Shown here: piece by piece, positions 34,161 through 43,878 of the stretch
Layout of the letters: every line of letters begins with the position of its first letter
How positions within the stretch are numbered: the stretch's first letter is position 1
DNA from: Tanypteryx hageni
Lineage: Eukaryota > Arthropoda > Insecta > Odonata > Petaluridae
Assembly (NCBI GenBank): GCA_028673005.1
Contig: CM054116.1
Coordinates: 24,095,840-24,159,839, forward strand
Length of the DNA: 64,000 nt
Direction of reading: 5' to 3'
Notes under the pieces: generated by a model
Databases searched by the model: none
What the model was told of the DNA's origin: nothing
What the model saw: only the letters and a program-made list of their open reading frames with translations
Position numbers and translations under genes: made by a program

Positions 34161-35700
34161 GCTTTGGTTCTCACAAAGTACACAGATTATATGAAAAAGT
34201 ATCACGGTGAAAACACAGTCGTTGTTTTTGATGGGTATCCGGAAGATGAAGCTGCTAAAAGTACGAAATCTGCTAAGCATCTTCATCGATTAAACAAACA
34301 TACTTCCTTGGACACACTTTTTAATGAGTCAGTGTCAACAACCACTTCACAAGAAAAGTTTTTATCCAACGACAGAAATGAAAGCTGACTTATGTCCATG
34401 TTATGTGACAAGCTTCAAACTGCAGGAATCATTGTCAAACAAGCTGTTGAAGATGCAGACACCCTTATAATTAAGGCAGCAGGCATGAATCCTGCACAAG
34501 TAGAATTTTTCCCAAGGTCGCCCGGCCCCATTTGTGTGGGTTGTGGAGACGGCGCAAATTCAGTGTTCCATCCTTTGGAAGGGACGTTGGCCCCATTGGT
34601 ACTCTTCCTGCACTGGGTTTCCCTCCTCCCTTGTGATTGTATTTGGTGTGGAAGGAGTTATGGCTACCCTAATCCAAGAGGTGAATTAGACAAGAAATAT
34701 ACACACACACCCTTATAATTAATAGTGCAATTAACATGTCAGCTCTGTATGATTCATTAATTATAGTTGGTGAGGGCACTGATCTTTTAGTCCTCCTTAC
34801 AGCCTTAGCTAAATCTCACTCCAACATATACTTTCTAAAACCAATCAGGGGGAAATCAGACAAAATTTATTCTTCCAATAATTTCAAATATGAGTAAGAA
34901 ATAAAGGACAACACTTTGTTTCTGCATGCATTCAGTGGTTGCGATACCACTTCAGCATTTTTCAGGCAGAGTAAACTAAAATTTATGAAACTATTGAACA
35001 AATAACCAGAATTGCAAAATATTCATATTTTCAAGGACCCGAATGCTTATCCAGATATGATTGCAGCAGCCGGACAACAATTTATTCTAACTCGGTATAG
35101 AGCAGATATGAAGGATCATTCTCTGAATACATACTGATACCACTGCTTTGTAAGCTTAATTACAAAGAGCAAGTTTAATCTCGCTTCTTTACCACCTACA
35201 GAAGCAGCGGCCCGACAATACTCTTTTCGAACGTACCACCAAATTCAACAGTGGTACAGAAATGCAAAGATACCTCAAGGTTGGGGTTGGTGAAACTCAA
35301 TTTCCTTCTTCCAGTTACCACATTACAGGATCACGCTCCCGAGGACCTAATAAAAATGATTTCGTGAAACTGAACAAAAGAATGCAAAGCAGCTTGCGGC
35401 TGTAGGAAGGCTCGACTACAATGGTCTACCATTTGCTTCTTTGTCGGGGACATTGTGCAAATGTAGATAATATAATTGACGATCTAGATGGAGACTCCAA
35501 AATCAACATTCAACTGCAAAATTTTATTGCTGAATGCAGGAACAATGGCGAACCACTTGACTGCGAAAATGACGAAGATCCAAAAGAGGACAACTCAGAC
35601 TTAGAAGTAAATGTAGTACCATCTACTACTGAGTGTATTGAAGCTAATGAACCAACAACATCAAAAAGAATATGATTCTAATATGTCGATGACAGTGAAT
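34161..35700 (+). pseudogene. FEN1/XPG-like nuclease gene of the TIR transposon, main part
   Basis: Reading + frames across small breaks gives VVVFDGYPEDEAAKSTKSA (34218-34270), similar to the FEN1/XPG N-terminal box with FDG followed by Lys-rich sequence. QAVEDADTLII (34441-34471) resembles the acidic XPG-I box. After skipping the 248-bp insertion come VGEGTDLLVLLTALA (34767-34811), resembling the Asp pair of the nuclease core, and FLHAFSGCDTTSAFF (34919-34963), resembling the GCDY box before the helix-hairpin-helix. Then follow FNLASLPPTEAAARQYSFRT and QQWYRNAKIPQGWGW (35174-35290). Several stops and frameshifts occur. The family resemblance is by motif only. Such proteins are, to my knowledge, frequent as unclassified repeats in invertebrate genomes. 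Confidence 0.6.
34475..34722. mobile_element. Short retroposed insertion with 16-bp target duplication
   Basis: The sequence ACACCCTTATAATTAA occurs at 34459-34474 and again at 34707-34722. Removing one copy and the 232 bp between restores an open frame in the FEN-like gene (EDADTLIINSAINMSAL). The insert is more GC-rich than its surroundings and has no recognisable coding sequence. A duplication of 16 bp suggests LINE-type or similar target-primed insertion of a short RNA or SINE. Confidence 0.85.
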
Positions 35701-35919
35701 TAGCCCTAATGGGGATACCACTGTAAAAAGTGCCGATTCCTCTATCGCTAAGTGATGTGGAAACAAGTGCAGCACTCAAAATTCATTATAATAAATAAAT
35801 AATAATAATTAAAGATGTTACTATTTTAATAATATTACTGTCAAATGTTTTGATTTTCATAACATGTGCGAAAGCAAGCAAGAAAATAAATATGGTAGGG
35901 AAACATGTTTTAACGCATG
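35671..35919 (-). repeat. Right terminal inverted repeat of the FEN-like transposon
   Basis: The complement matches 27431-27698; it begins CATGCGTTAAAACATGTTTC. Small indels lie in the inner third. Confidence 0.85.
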
Positions 35920-36082
35920 AATTGATCCTTTTTGTAGAGAATTTAATCCTCTTTAATTTTTATAATAAGTGTTTTTGCTCTAAACCAAATGTTAAACGAG
36001 GGTTTATCAAAAAACTGTTTGTGGTGGCCATTTTTCCAATATGGCGTCTGAAACTCACCTTGGAGGAGGGGGAAACTTAGTA

Positions 36083-36589
36083 CAGTAGAAACCCGTTTAT
36101 CTGGTTCTTGATGATCTGGACTTCCGGATTATCTGGACCTATAGACGGACGGAACAATAGACGCGATGAGCAGGCGAGTTTCAAAGTCATGCGTTCTAAA
36201 AGTAACTACATTGTAGGAAATGACTCGCTCACTCTCCTGTTCCCACCCATCCTCGCCTCATACTCTGCCGAGGAAAGGACACTTGTCGCCTTCCGTTCCC
36301 ACCATTTTATATTTGTCAGTTCAAAGCTAACTTTATTTAATGTTCGTCATTTTTGTGGGTTTACTTCACAACCTTTTATCCAATGATTAAACTATTGTAT
36401 AGTTTTGTACTGTCTTTTAAAACAAAATTATAATATTTAAAGCAATTTATAGTTTATAATTATAATTAACATCCTATACGATCTGAAAAACAACAAAGTA
36501 CATTATGAAGAATTTCCGGATTATCCAGATTTTCGGTAATCCGGACCGGGGACCGGTCCCATCTAGTCAGGATAAATGGGTTTCTACTG
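36083..36589. mobile_element. Tigger/pogo-type MITE
   Basis: The left end CAGTAGAAACCCGTTTATC and the complement of the right end (CAGTAGAAACCCATTTATC) pair over about 25 bp and are flanked by TA on both sides (36081-36082, 36590-36591). It is 507 bp long with no ORF of note. Subterminal CCGGATTATC-type motifs occur near both ends (36124, 36516) and may be transposase-binding sites. Confidence 0.9.
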
Positions 36590-36835
36590 TATGTTAATTA
36601 GGACTTTGAAATTGACCGATTAAAATTTTTTCCAGCTTTCTCGGAATTAATGCATTTTAAAATCTCCTCCTGACTGGCCTAAAATTTCTAATTTAATATG
36701 AGAATATTCATTCTTTCATTCTATAGAGAATAAACCACTAGCTTATGTAACATTTCTTTTTATTTATTCGTATTAAATACACAGTACTTTTCCACAATTT
36801 TTTATTTTGCAACTGGTTACGCATGTGATACGGCA

Positions 36836-37540
36836 TCATCTGGCAAGGATGAATGTTGAACAGGGGTTTTTAACAAAATCTAGGGATGGGTGGGGAATGA
36901 TAAAACTGTCATTGGAAGGGTGAAGTGGAGTGGGGAAGCAAGGTTGGGAAAACCACACAGCTAAAATTAAACAGTTGCCGACAAAATAGTTGTACAAAAT
37001 GGGTCCACAGCAGTAGTTGAAGGTGGGAGAGAAACTGCAGCAGGAGGACATGCAGGGATGAGTAGGGGATGGACAGAGGTATGTAGGCATATATATTGGG
37101 CTGGGAAAGGGAAAGCGCCCATGGGCCGAGTTAATGGCTAGGCCCGGAGGGAGGGGGAGGAGGGACGAGCTTTAGGAAGGGACAAGGTAGTGGAGAGCAA
37201 AGGTGAAATGTTGGGAAAAACATATTCATTCACTAGATTGTCACACTTGGAGGAATTAAAAATTTCTAATTGTTCCATTGCGTCTAATTTCCTTCCTTTG
37301 GTTAGCACATGTAAAATCTCTGGTACAAATTTACCGTGATGATTGTTTTCAATCAGGTATTTTGCAAAGTGGGATGTAAGATCTTTGTTCTTGAAGCATC
37401 TCTTATGTTCTTCAATGCATATGCTGAAGTTTCTCCTTGTTTGGCCGCTATAGATAGTGTTACAATTACTACACTTCAACTTGTACACTCCCGACTTTGA
37501 CAAATTATTTATTTTGTCTCTGGAATTGGTAAGTATGGTA
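36836..37540 (-). mobile_element. Second Penelope-like remnant with GIY-YIG domain
   Basis: A - strand coding segment (37503-37138) and a 3' non-coding tail rich in C on that strand, running to about 36836. It is 5'-truncated near 37540 within the linker before GIY-YIG. Sequence differs clearly from the element at 14645-27405, so it is another family. The boundaries are approximate. Confidence 0.65.
37138..37503 (-). pseudogene. GIY-YIG nuclease domain, C-terminal fragment of a Penelope-like ORF
   Basis: An open frame of 121 residues. SGVYKLKCSNCNTIYSGQTR (residues 3-22) contains the GIY-like GVY and the YIG-like YSG separated by a CxxC pair, as in Penelope-like endonucleases. EEHKRCFKNKDLTSHFAKYL follows, containing the conserved EH. 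KGRKLDAMEQLEI (about 69-81) contains the conserved Glu. The domain looks fairly intact apart from Ile to Ser in YIG. Without the RT domain upstream it cannot act alone; the first ATG is only a convenient start within a truncated copy. Confidence 0.78.
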
Positions 37541-38066
37541 GATAGTGCTTTCAGGGTATAAAAGTACTGTATATTTAATATGAATAATATTACCTACTTC
37601 CATGAAGTCACACCTGATTTGATTAATTTCTTTGTATTGTTTGATTTGTTAAATTTTAAGAGACGGTTTTGTGATTTAATTTTTTCTGATCTGATTCGTT
37701 TTCCTCAATTTAATGTACAAAAAGCTTGTCTTCCAGGTAAACATTAAATCCGAATTCTACTGCAGTTATTATATCACCTTAAGATTATTTCTGTGTGTGA
37801 ATTACTGTCAATTAATTTTCTTTTGTTTTTTAATTAAAAATTTTATCAATGATTTTATTTTTGTAGTTATATAGAACATGGCCCATATATGAAGAAGTTT
37901 GGTTGGTTATCCATGACAAAGTATAAATTCTTTCAGAACTTTGGTTATGATAAACCACTAAGTAATGCTACATTCAAAATTGGATTAATATGATATGTTA
38001 CGCTGTTAATTTAACAATATTTTTGTGCTGTCAAATCTTGAACCATTTTAAAATTTTTTCTTTCAG

Positions 38067-38184
38067 ACTGTATGTGGACTCTTAAACAATGGAGTTGGTG
38101 GTAGTGTTTATTTTGGTATTAACTCTAAAAGTACAATTGAAGGACTGAAAATGACCCGTGTAGAGAGAGATAACTTTCGTAAAG
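38067..38184 (+). CDS. Schlafen-like (AlbA_2) gene, exon with domain core
   Basis: The acceptor TTTTTTCTTTCAG ends at 38066 and the donor AAAG|GTAAG begins at 38185. The 118-bp exon encodes TVCGLLNNGVGGSVYFGINS, then KSTIEGLKMTRVERDNFRKG. This matches the AlbA_2 / Schlafen signature in which a helix with CGLLNSG leads to GG(x)YFGI and an Asp-rich turn. The exon ends with one base of a Gly codon. The exon before it, which should carry the EFK-type start of the domain, was not found in the 500 bp upstream. The intron may extend across the neighbouring transposons. Confidence 0.8.
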
Positions 38185-38762
38185 GTAAGAATGGAAAAGA
38201 TGTTGCCTTCATAGTATCTGTCAAGTTTTCAGTTAAGCAACTTTAAATCAAATGTCAGGTTAGAAATAATAATTCAAATGATAATTTCATGAAATCTTAC
38301 TGGAAATCTGGGTTAGGTGCCTTATGATGTGTTATAAATGCAACACTGGATGGTTTTAATTTTTTTGTGGAACTGGACAGATTAAGTTTATTCATTCTTA
38401 TATGAAAATATTTACATATAATGAGCCAAAATAATATGCTGACATTTAAACACGCATTTTTTCCTATAAAGCATGCTTTTAAATGCTCTGAGGTATTCCA
38501 GGACAGCAGCTAAGTTATTTCCAAGGATATCAAACCCCCTATTCATCAAATGTTGAGGGAATTTTTTATTAAAAAATAAGCTGGTATTGATCATGAAAGT
38601 ACTTTAGGTGGAAGCTGCTCTCTCTTGGTAAAATAAGTAAGATGCAGTATTCACTAACTCATGTGAAATGGTGGATTTTTTTAAGGTCACTCTGGTGATA
38701 AATTTTAAAGTTGCATGAAATTAAATTACTTTAAATAATTGTTGAAATTATATATTATACAG

Positions 38763-38917
38763 GAATTGATCGCATGATGTCAAGAAGTCTTTTTCCTGAA
38801 GTAAGGCCTGCATGTTATGATGTAATCTATGTTCCCGTGTTGAATCCTGGAGAAAAAGGCAAAGCACTGGCATCTCATAAAAACTGGGTCATAGAGCTTC
38901 ACATTAAAGCTTTACCG
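38763..38917 (+). CDS. Schlafen-like gene, middle exon
   Basis: The acceptor TATTATACAG ends at 38762; two bases complete the Gly codon. It encodes IDRMMSRSLFPEVRPACYDV, IYVPVLNPGEKGKAL and NWVIELHIKALP, and ends on a full codon before GTAATA at 38918. This corresponds to the second half of AlbA_2, in which strands with YxVxFVPV and VIExHVK follow the dimer region. Phase agrees with both neighbouring exons. Confidence 0.8.
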
Positions 38918-40306
38918 GTAATAAGTAATTTCACTTATTTATCTATAAAATGTTTTATTAAGTTTAGAGTATGTATAAGTACATATTATTAGAAATTAAT
39001 TTCATACTATTGATACTTAAAATTGTATTAGAATGATACATATGTTGTATGCTAGCCCTAATAATATTATAGATATATTTAACATGATTGCTATCTTAAA
39101 ACTTGCCTATATGAGTCTATTGAACATGCTAGACCTAGTTCTTTATGAAAACTATATTTAAATTTATCGAGGTTACTAAATAGATTATCTACAACAAAGA
39201 AATGAATGTAGGTATGTTTATATTCCTTGCATACACACAGTATTTGTAAGTGTAAAGAAATGCATAATTTACGATGAAGGAATGAACGTAAATGTGAAGA
39301 TTACATTACAACTTCTTATCTCGAGTGAGGTTTTTTTTATTACAACTGATTACAAAATAAGCAAGTGATGGAAGAATTGCTGAACAAATTGCTTTTTTTT
39401 TCTTGTTTTAAAATTATGGTGCCATCATAAGTGAATCGATGGTTTAGATCGAAATACTCATAATACAGCCTACAAATTCCCTATAAAAGCATTATATCAG
39501 TGCTATGTAATAATATGGTTCCCATTTAAATCCAGTGGACTCGTTGCCATGACAGTTGATATTTCCCATTGTTAAAAACCGTAAAAATTTCCCCTCTTTT
39601 TTGGATTATATGCTCTCATTCAACACATTTGAATTCTGTTTTCAAAAAGTATAAACCTGTCTTTCAGCTACAGAAATGTTCATGTCCCGAGCTCATCTTA
39701 ATTTTAACTAATTTAAAAAATCAAATTTATAATGCCCTGCATCAATTTCGTGCTTCTCTTATGGGGTAAAAATGAAACAAAGCGGTCAGAAAAAGACACC
39801 GATTACATAAAAGTTTCAATTGGTATATAATAAAGTCTTGTAAAAAACATGTTCATTGTTACATTTTTCTATCAAAATTTTCAACTCTTCAACTGTGTCT
39901 GACTGTGCTGCTTATGTCATAATCCTTAAAAAATTGATAAAATCACCAAAGAAAAAAAACAGTTGCAGAGACAAAGGGGATCAATTACATTGTGTGACCA
40001 TTACAGATGCGGGGATTAAAAAAAATTTGTCGGGCATACAGGTGGAAAGGGTTAAGTACCAACTTAGGAGAGGGAAGAAATTTTTGGTAGGCAAAGGTTG
40101 CTATTTTATGGTGTGCCTTTGCTCAAACTATATCATTTAATTTCAAATACTCCATCACATGAAATACACCTATAAACTCTTCTATCTGATTTGGTTCTTT
40201 AGATTTTTACTCTTAAGTTTCATATTCCTCACCATTGTTTGGTAGCTTTAGATCTTGGTGAATTTATCTTTAGTTGGATAAGATTAGAAATAAATTGCTA
40301 CCTCTC
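38918..40306. other. Start of the 9.1-kb intron of the Schlafen-like gene
   Basis: AT-rich and non-coding. It holds the inverted copy of a dispersed repeat at 39232-39335; nothing else is recognised. Confidence 0.5.
39232..39335 (-). repeat. Dispersed repeat, copy 2
   Basis: Reverse complement of 7268-7372 with scattered substitutions. Both copies lie in introns. Confidence 0.6.
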
Positions 40307-40489
40307 TTAACACTTTCGGGACCACCTCTAAAACACATGACAATCCCGTCTTCCCACTTGGAAATTTTTTGTTATATGGCAGATATATGCATGAATAATA
40401 TGTAAAATGTCATTATTATGTATTACAAGTGAAATCAGTCTGGAATTCCAAAAAAAAAATTGGATGCATATACTGCGTCGGCGGGCTAT

Positions 40490-40559
40490 GGCGACTGTTT
40501 CCCCAATCCATGGCAACTGCTTCCCCAATCCATGGCAACTGCTTCCCCAATCCATGGCA
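40490..40559. repeat. Minisatellite, 3 copies of 22 bp
   Basis: The unit GGCAACTGCTTCCCCAATCC plus AT is repeated three times; the first copy has two or three substitutions and the last two are identical. Confidence 0.95.
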
Positions 40560-40660
40560 TCATCAAGTTTCTTTTAATCTGCTAAAGGCATTTATTTGTT
40601 TAGGCCACTTCTTATACTTATTCTGGGTCTGAGATGGATAAATAAATTATAAAAAAATAC

Positions 40661-40778
40661 GATTGAGTAATATTTTATTTAATATTGTAAATACTATTCG
40701 AGAATTTATGGGATTATATGACTGAGTAATATTTTTATTTAATATTGTAAATATTATTCGAGAATTTATGGGTTATTC
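40661..40778. repeat. Tandem duplication, 2 copies of about 59 bp
   Basis: GAGTAATATTTTATTTAATA and the following GTAAATACTATTCGAGAATT recur 59-60 bp later with few changes, inside the piggyBac MITE. Confidence 0.9.
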
Positions 40779-41458
40779 TATTAAATACAGTATTATTTTA
40801 CGTATTTAAATACCAGTCAAAACAATATTCTAAAAAATATTTAGAATATGAGATCCAAGAACTTAAACTCCCTATTTCCTATTAACATAAAGCTTCATAT
40901 AACGCAATTTCAAGGAGCTTAAATGAAGTACTGAAGAGAAAAAAATCACTAAAAAACTCAGGACCAATGCTACCGCAGTCAAGGTTGTGCAGAAACTGAG
41001 GTCTACTGCCCTTACCAGCTCATTCCCACCTCACAAGGGTGGGAATGCCAATAGAAATTGTGGGACCTTGAACGCATACGCTGCGTCGGCAAGTAGGCAC
41101 GTGCACTCGCTCGGACGCAGCGTTTGCATCGGTGGTCCTGAAACTGTTAAATGTAAAGCTACCGTATACGCTGGTCTACTAGTCGACCCTTGAAGCTTAA
41201 GAAAATCCTCTAAAATCTTGGGGTCGCCTTACACACCGGTTATAAAATGCAAACCATTAACTCCAGTGTATTTTTCGACGTATATGACTGCCATTTTGAA
41301 TCAGCTGTTCAACTGTTTGCCATTTATTTGGCAGATGTAATTTAGAAGATTTGTAAAATGATAATTTAAAACAACAAATAATTAATGAATTAAAAATTTT
41401 CATTTTAATACAGAAAATAATTTTTAAAAAAATAACAACATACAATCGATAGAAAATT

Positions 41459-42482
41459 ACAAGTAGGGATGTACACAGATTTTCCGTGGTACAGAAGTGC
41501 TTTTTGTCAAATTTGCCGTAGTATAATCGTATACTAATGTATTTACTTTGAAATCGGAAAATTATTATTCCTTATATTGTGGTAGCCTGCTTTTGAGATC
41601 TGTTCTAATCATGTTCATCTCGTGTTGTCATTCTATATTCGCCCAACAAACGAAATTTCTTTCAAATCAGTTCAGCCAGTACCTCCCAAATTCATAGTTA
41701 CAGAAAAATTCTAACCTTGATATTGTGTTAGCCCTGTTTAGTCAGCCCGGTTAAAATATGATATTTTGGTTATTAATTTATATGAAGATTATATATACTA
41801 TATTTGGTTAAAATCCAAGAGGTCAGTTCTCTAGAAATATATGTAAAAGAAATGTTTTACTTTTTTTGTGGTAGCCCTGCTCTATAGCTGTTTTAAACCT
41901 CTTGCTTTTATTATGGTATGTTGTACAAATCTTATATACAAAACTCAATTGAAATCCATTCACCCAATTCCTTCTAAATCCTTAATTACTGAAAGAGTTT
42001 AATTTGTAATTGTGGCATCCCTGCTTGGCTGATCCTGTCCAAATATGCTATTATGGTTTTTCATATATATGTACATTATAAATATTAAATTTGGTTAAAA
42101 TTGACATGGACAGTTCAACTAAAATACTTGCAAAAAGAAATTTTTTATTCCTTGTATTGTGGCAGCCTTGCTTTCTATATCCATGCAAAAAATATTGATT
42201 TTGTTTTTTATGTTGCACACCTTTATACAAAATTTCATTGAAATCGGTTCAGCCAATTCTGTCCAAATTCATAATTACCGAAAAGTTCAACTTTGCAATT
42301 GTGGCACCCCTGCTTAGTCGATTCGGTCCAAATCTGCCATTTTGGCCGTTCATTTATGTGAAAATTCTATCTATCAAATTTGGTTGTAATCGGTTCAGCC
42401 AATTCTTCCCGATATATGTTACGGACAGACGGACATCACAAAGATAATAGTGCTTTTCAGCAATGGCATAAATCACTAAAAA
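41459..42482 (+). repeat. 1-kb dispersed repeat, copy A, built of six ~144-bp units
   Basis: Co-linear with 53570-54587 from ACAAGTAGGGATGT to ACGGACATCACAAAGATAAT and AGTGCTTTTCAGCAATG. The anchor TTGTGGYAGCCCTGCT recurs at about 41577, 41723, 41866, 42010, 42157 and 42299 (spacings 142-147 bp). Each unit also carries a version of TTGGTTGAAATCGGTTCAGC. No coding sequence. The terminal hairpin is decayed in this copy. Confidence 0.88.
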
Positions 42483-42994
42483 TGGTCAAAGGAAATTTTT
42501 AAAACATTCAAGAATGGTATTTTTCTACATTACAGTTTAAAAACCATGAAATCCCTTGCCTTCTGCATCAGACGCATAGAAAATGTAAATTCATCCTCTG
42601 GATCAGATGTTACGTTTTCAGGCTCATTGTCATCCATAATAAATGAAGATCAGATATAAATATCAAACAGACATTCAACATTTTTCATTATACACTTAAT
42701 CGAAAGGTTAACAATAATTATTTTTTCATGACACGTTAACTGATTACAGTGAACTCCCGATCTAACGTTTTTTGCCGGACCAAGGGAAATCGACATTAGA
42801 TGCGGAAAAACGTAAGATGCGGAAATGGAGATAATGATATTCGCACATAATAGTACCTTGTCCGGTACATTTCAAATTATTGTACAGGACGCCAAAATGT
42901 CCTGTATTTCATCAACTGTCCCGTAAAATCCTGTATTTTCGTAAGTGAAAGTTTTTACAAATATATTATAATAAGAAAAACATCGCAAATAAAT

Positions 42995-43207
42995 GACATG
43001 GTGGAGATGTCCGGGATTCTGCCTTGTTGATCCATTTTCTGGACAATATTTCGCCGGCGTTCCAGTCGGCTTCTTCAGGTCCGAAGTGACCTGAAGAAGC
43101 CGACTGGAACGCCGGCGAAATATTGTCCAGAAAATGGATCAACACGGCAGAATCTCGGAAATCACCACCATGCCAACAGCACGTCGTGGAAGCCTTCGTA
43201 CTAATTT
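42995..43207. mobile_element. Hairpin insertion with 13-bp target duplication and hammerhead-like core
   Basis: The sequence ATCGCAAATAAAT occurs at 42982-42994 and 43208-43220, enclosing 213 bp. 42997-43172 is an imperfect palindrome with a 6-base loop (43082-43087); the inner arms of about 70 bp are almost perfect. In the right arm, CTGAAGA (43091-43097), a GCCG/CGGC stem (43099-43102 with 43113-43116), GAAA (43117-43120) and GTC (43125-43127) follow the order of a hammerhead ribozyme core. The left arm is its mirror image. Head-to-head termini with hammerheads are known from Penelope-like elements; assignment here is inference. Confidence 0.7.
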
Positions 43208-43878
43208 ATCGCAAATAAATTTATATTTTCAATTGTATTCCAAATTCTTGCTCTCGTTCTTATTCTAATTAAACACGAATATGTCAGTCTTTAAAGGTAA
43301 GGGGATATTTTCTATACATTTCTGAACCATTCAGATAAAATCAAAAGCACTCAGTACCATGGTAAGAATTGAATGATTAAAAAATGGTAATTGAAATTTT
43401 CTCTTCTCACGTTTTTAAAAGGTAGAAGTGTTACCGTTACCGAATATGAAGATTCTACTACAGTTGTAACGAAGAAAACTACTCTAGATAAGTCATGAGA
43501 AAAGGTATTAGCAACTTACCTGGTTAACCTCCAATATCATACCCATAACAGGAACAAAATTAGCATGTGCACACAGCTGAATATCGAAGATCAAAACTAA
43601 ATGGTGAACCCACAGCGCCGGAAGTAAGTCTTGTGCGCATGCGTCGATTGAATAAAATGTTTTTTCCGGATGGATAAAATAAGGAAAACCAAGAGATTAA
43701 GACATTAAATCGTAAAAAATTGATTGGAGAGATTTTAAGGAAAAAATATTTAAAAGTTTTTAAAAAATGCAAGGTACATACCATATCTGTTTAGGATATG
43801 TTATTTGAAGAAAAAAGATCACTACTAATTTTGAATGACAATTACAAATGAAAACCATACAAATATAAATGATAAAAT

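Larger units (their letters stand above)
27431..35919 (+). mobile_element. TIR transposon carrying a degenerate FEN/XPG-like gene, interrupted by two retroposons
   Basis: The left segment 27431-27698 and the right segment 35671-35919 are long inverted repeats of each other (about 250 bp, with small indels), both starting CATGCGTTAAAACRTG and sharing CAAAACATTTGACAGTAATA. Removing the BEL element (6053 bp plus a 4-bp duplication) and the 248-bp retroposed unit leaves about 2.2 kb with one + strand gene. Exact outer ends and target duplication are unclear; a TTAA occurs in both ends just inside the match. The family is not one I can name. Confidence 0.75.
40311..41146. mobile_element. piggyBac-type MITE carrying minisatellites
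   Basis: The left end CACTTTCGGGACCACC and the complement of the right end (CAGTTTCAGGACCACC) are flanked by TTAA at 40307-40310 and 41147-41150. It is 836 bp long and non-coding, with two internal tandem repeats. A CTGCGTCGGC motif occurs near both ends (40473, 41079). Confidence 0.85.

Noticed and set aside
33926..34388. Open + strand frames across the BEL LTR edge that continue into the transposon
   Set aside because: They arise from the LTR sequence and cross the insertion boundary; identical frames occur at 28081-28560.
37579..37738. 53-codon open + strand stretch (MNNITYFHEVTPDLINFFVL) ending in CCAG|GTAAAC
   Set aside because: Its phase does not join the Schlafen-like exon at 38067 (which starts in phase 0), and the residues do not resemble the expected AlbA_2 start.
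37867..37990. Open segment after TTTTTGTAG reading EHGPYMKKFGWLSMTKYKFF
   Set aside because: No donor gives the phase needed for 38067 and no family is recognised.
38412..38594. 60-residue - strand ORF ending in a Lys-rich stretch (EYLRAFKSMLYRK)
   Set aside because: Inside an intron of the Schlafen-like gene, no family resemblance.
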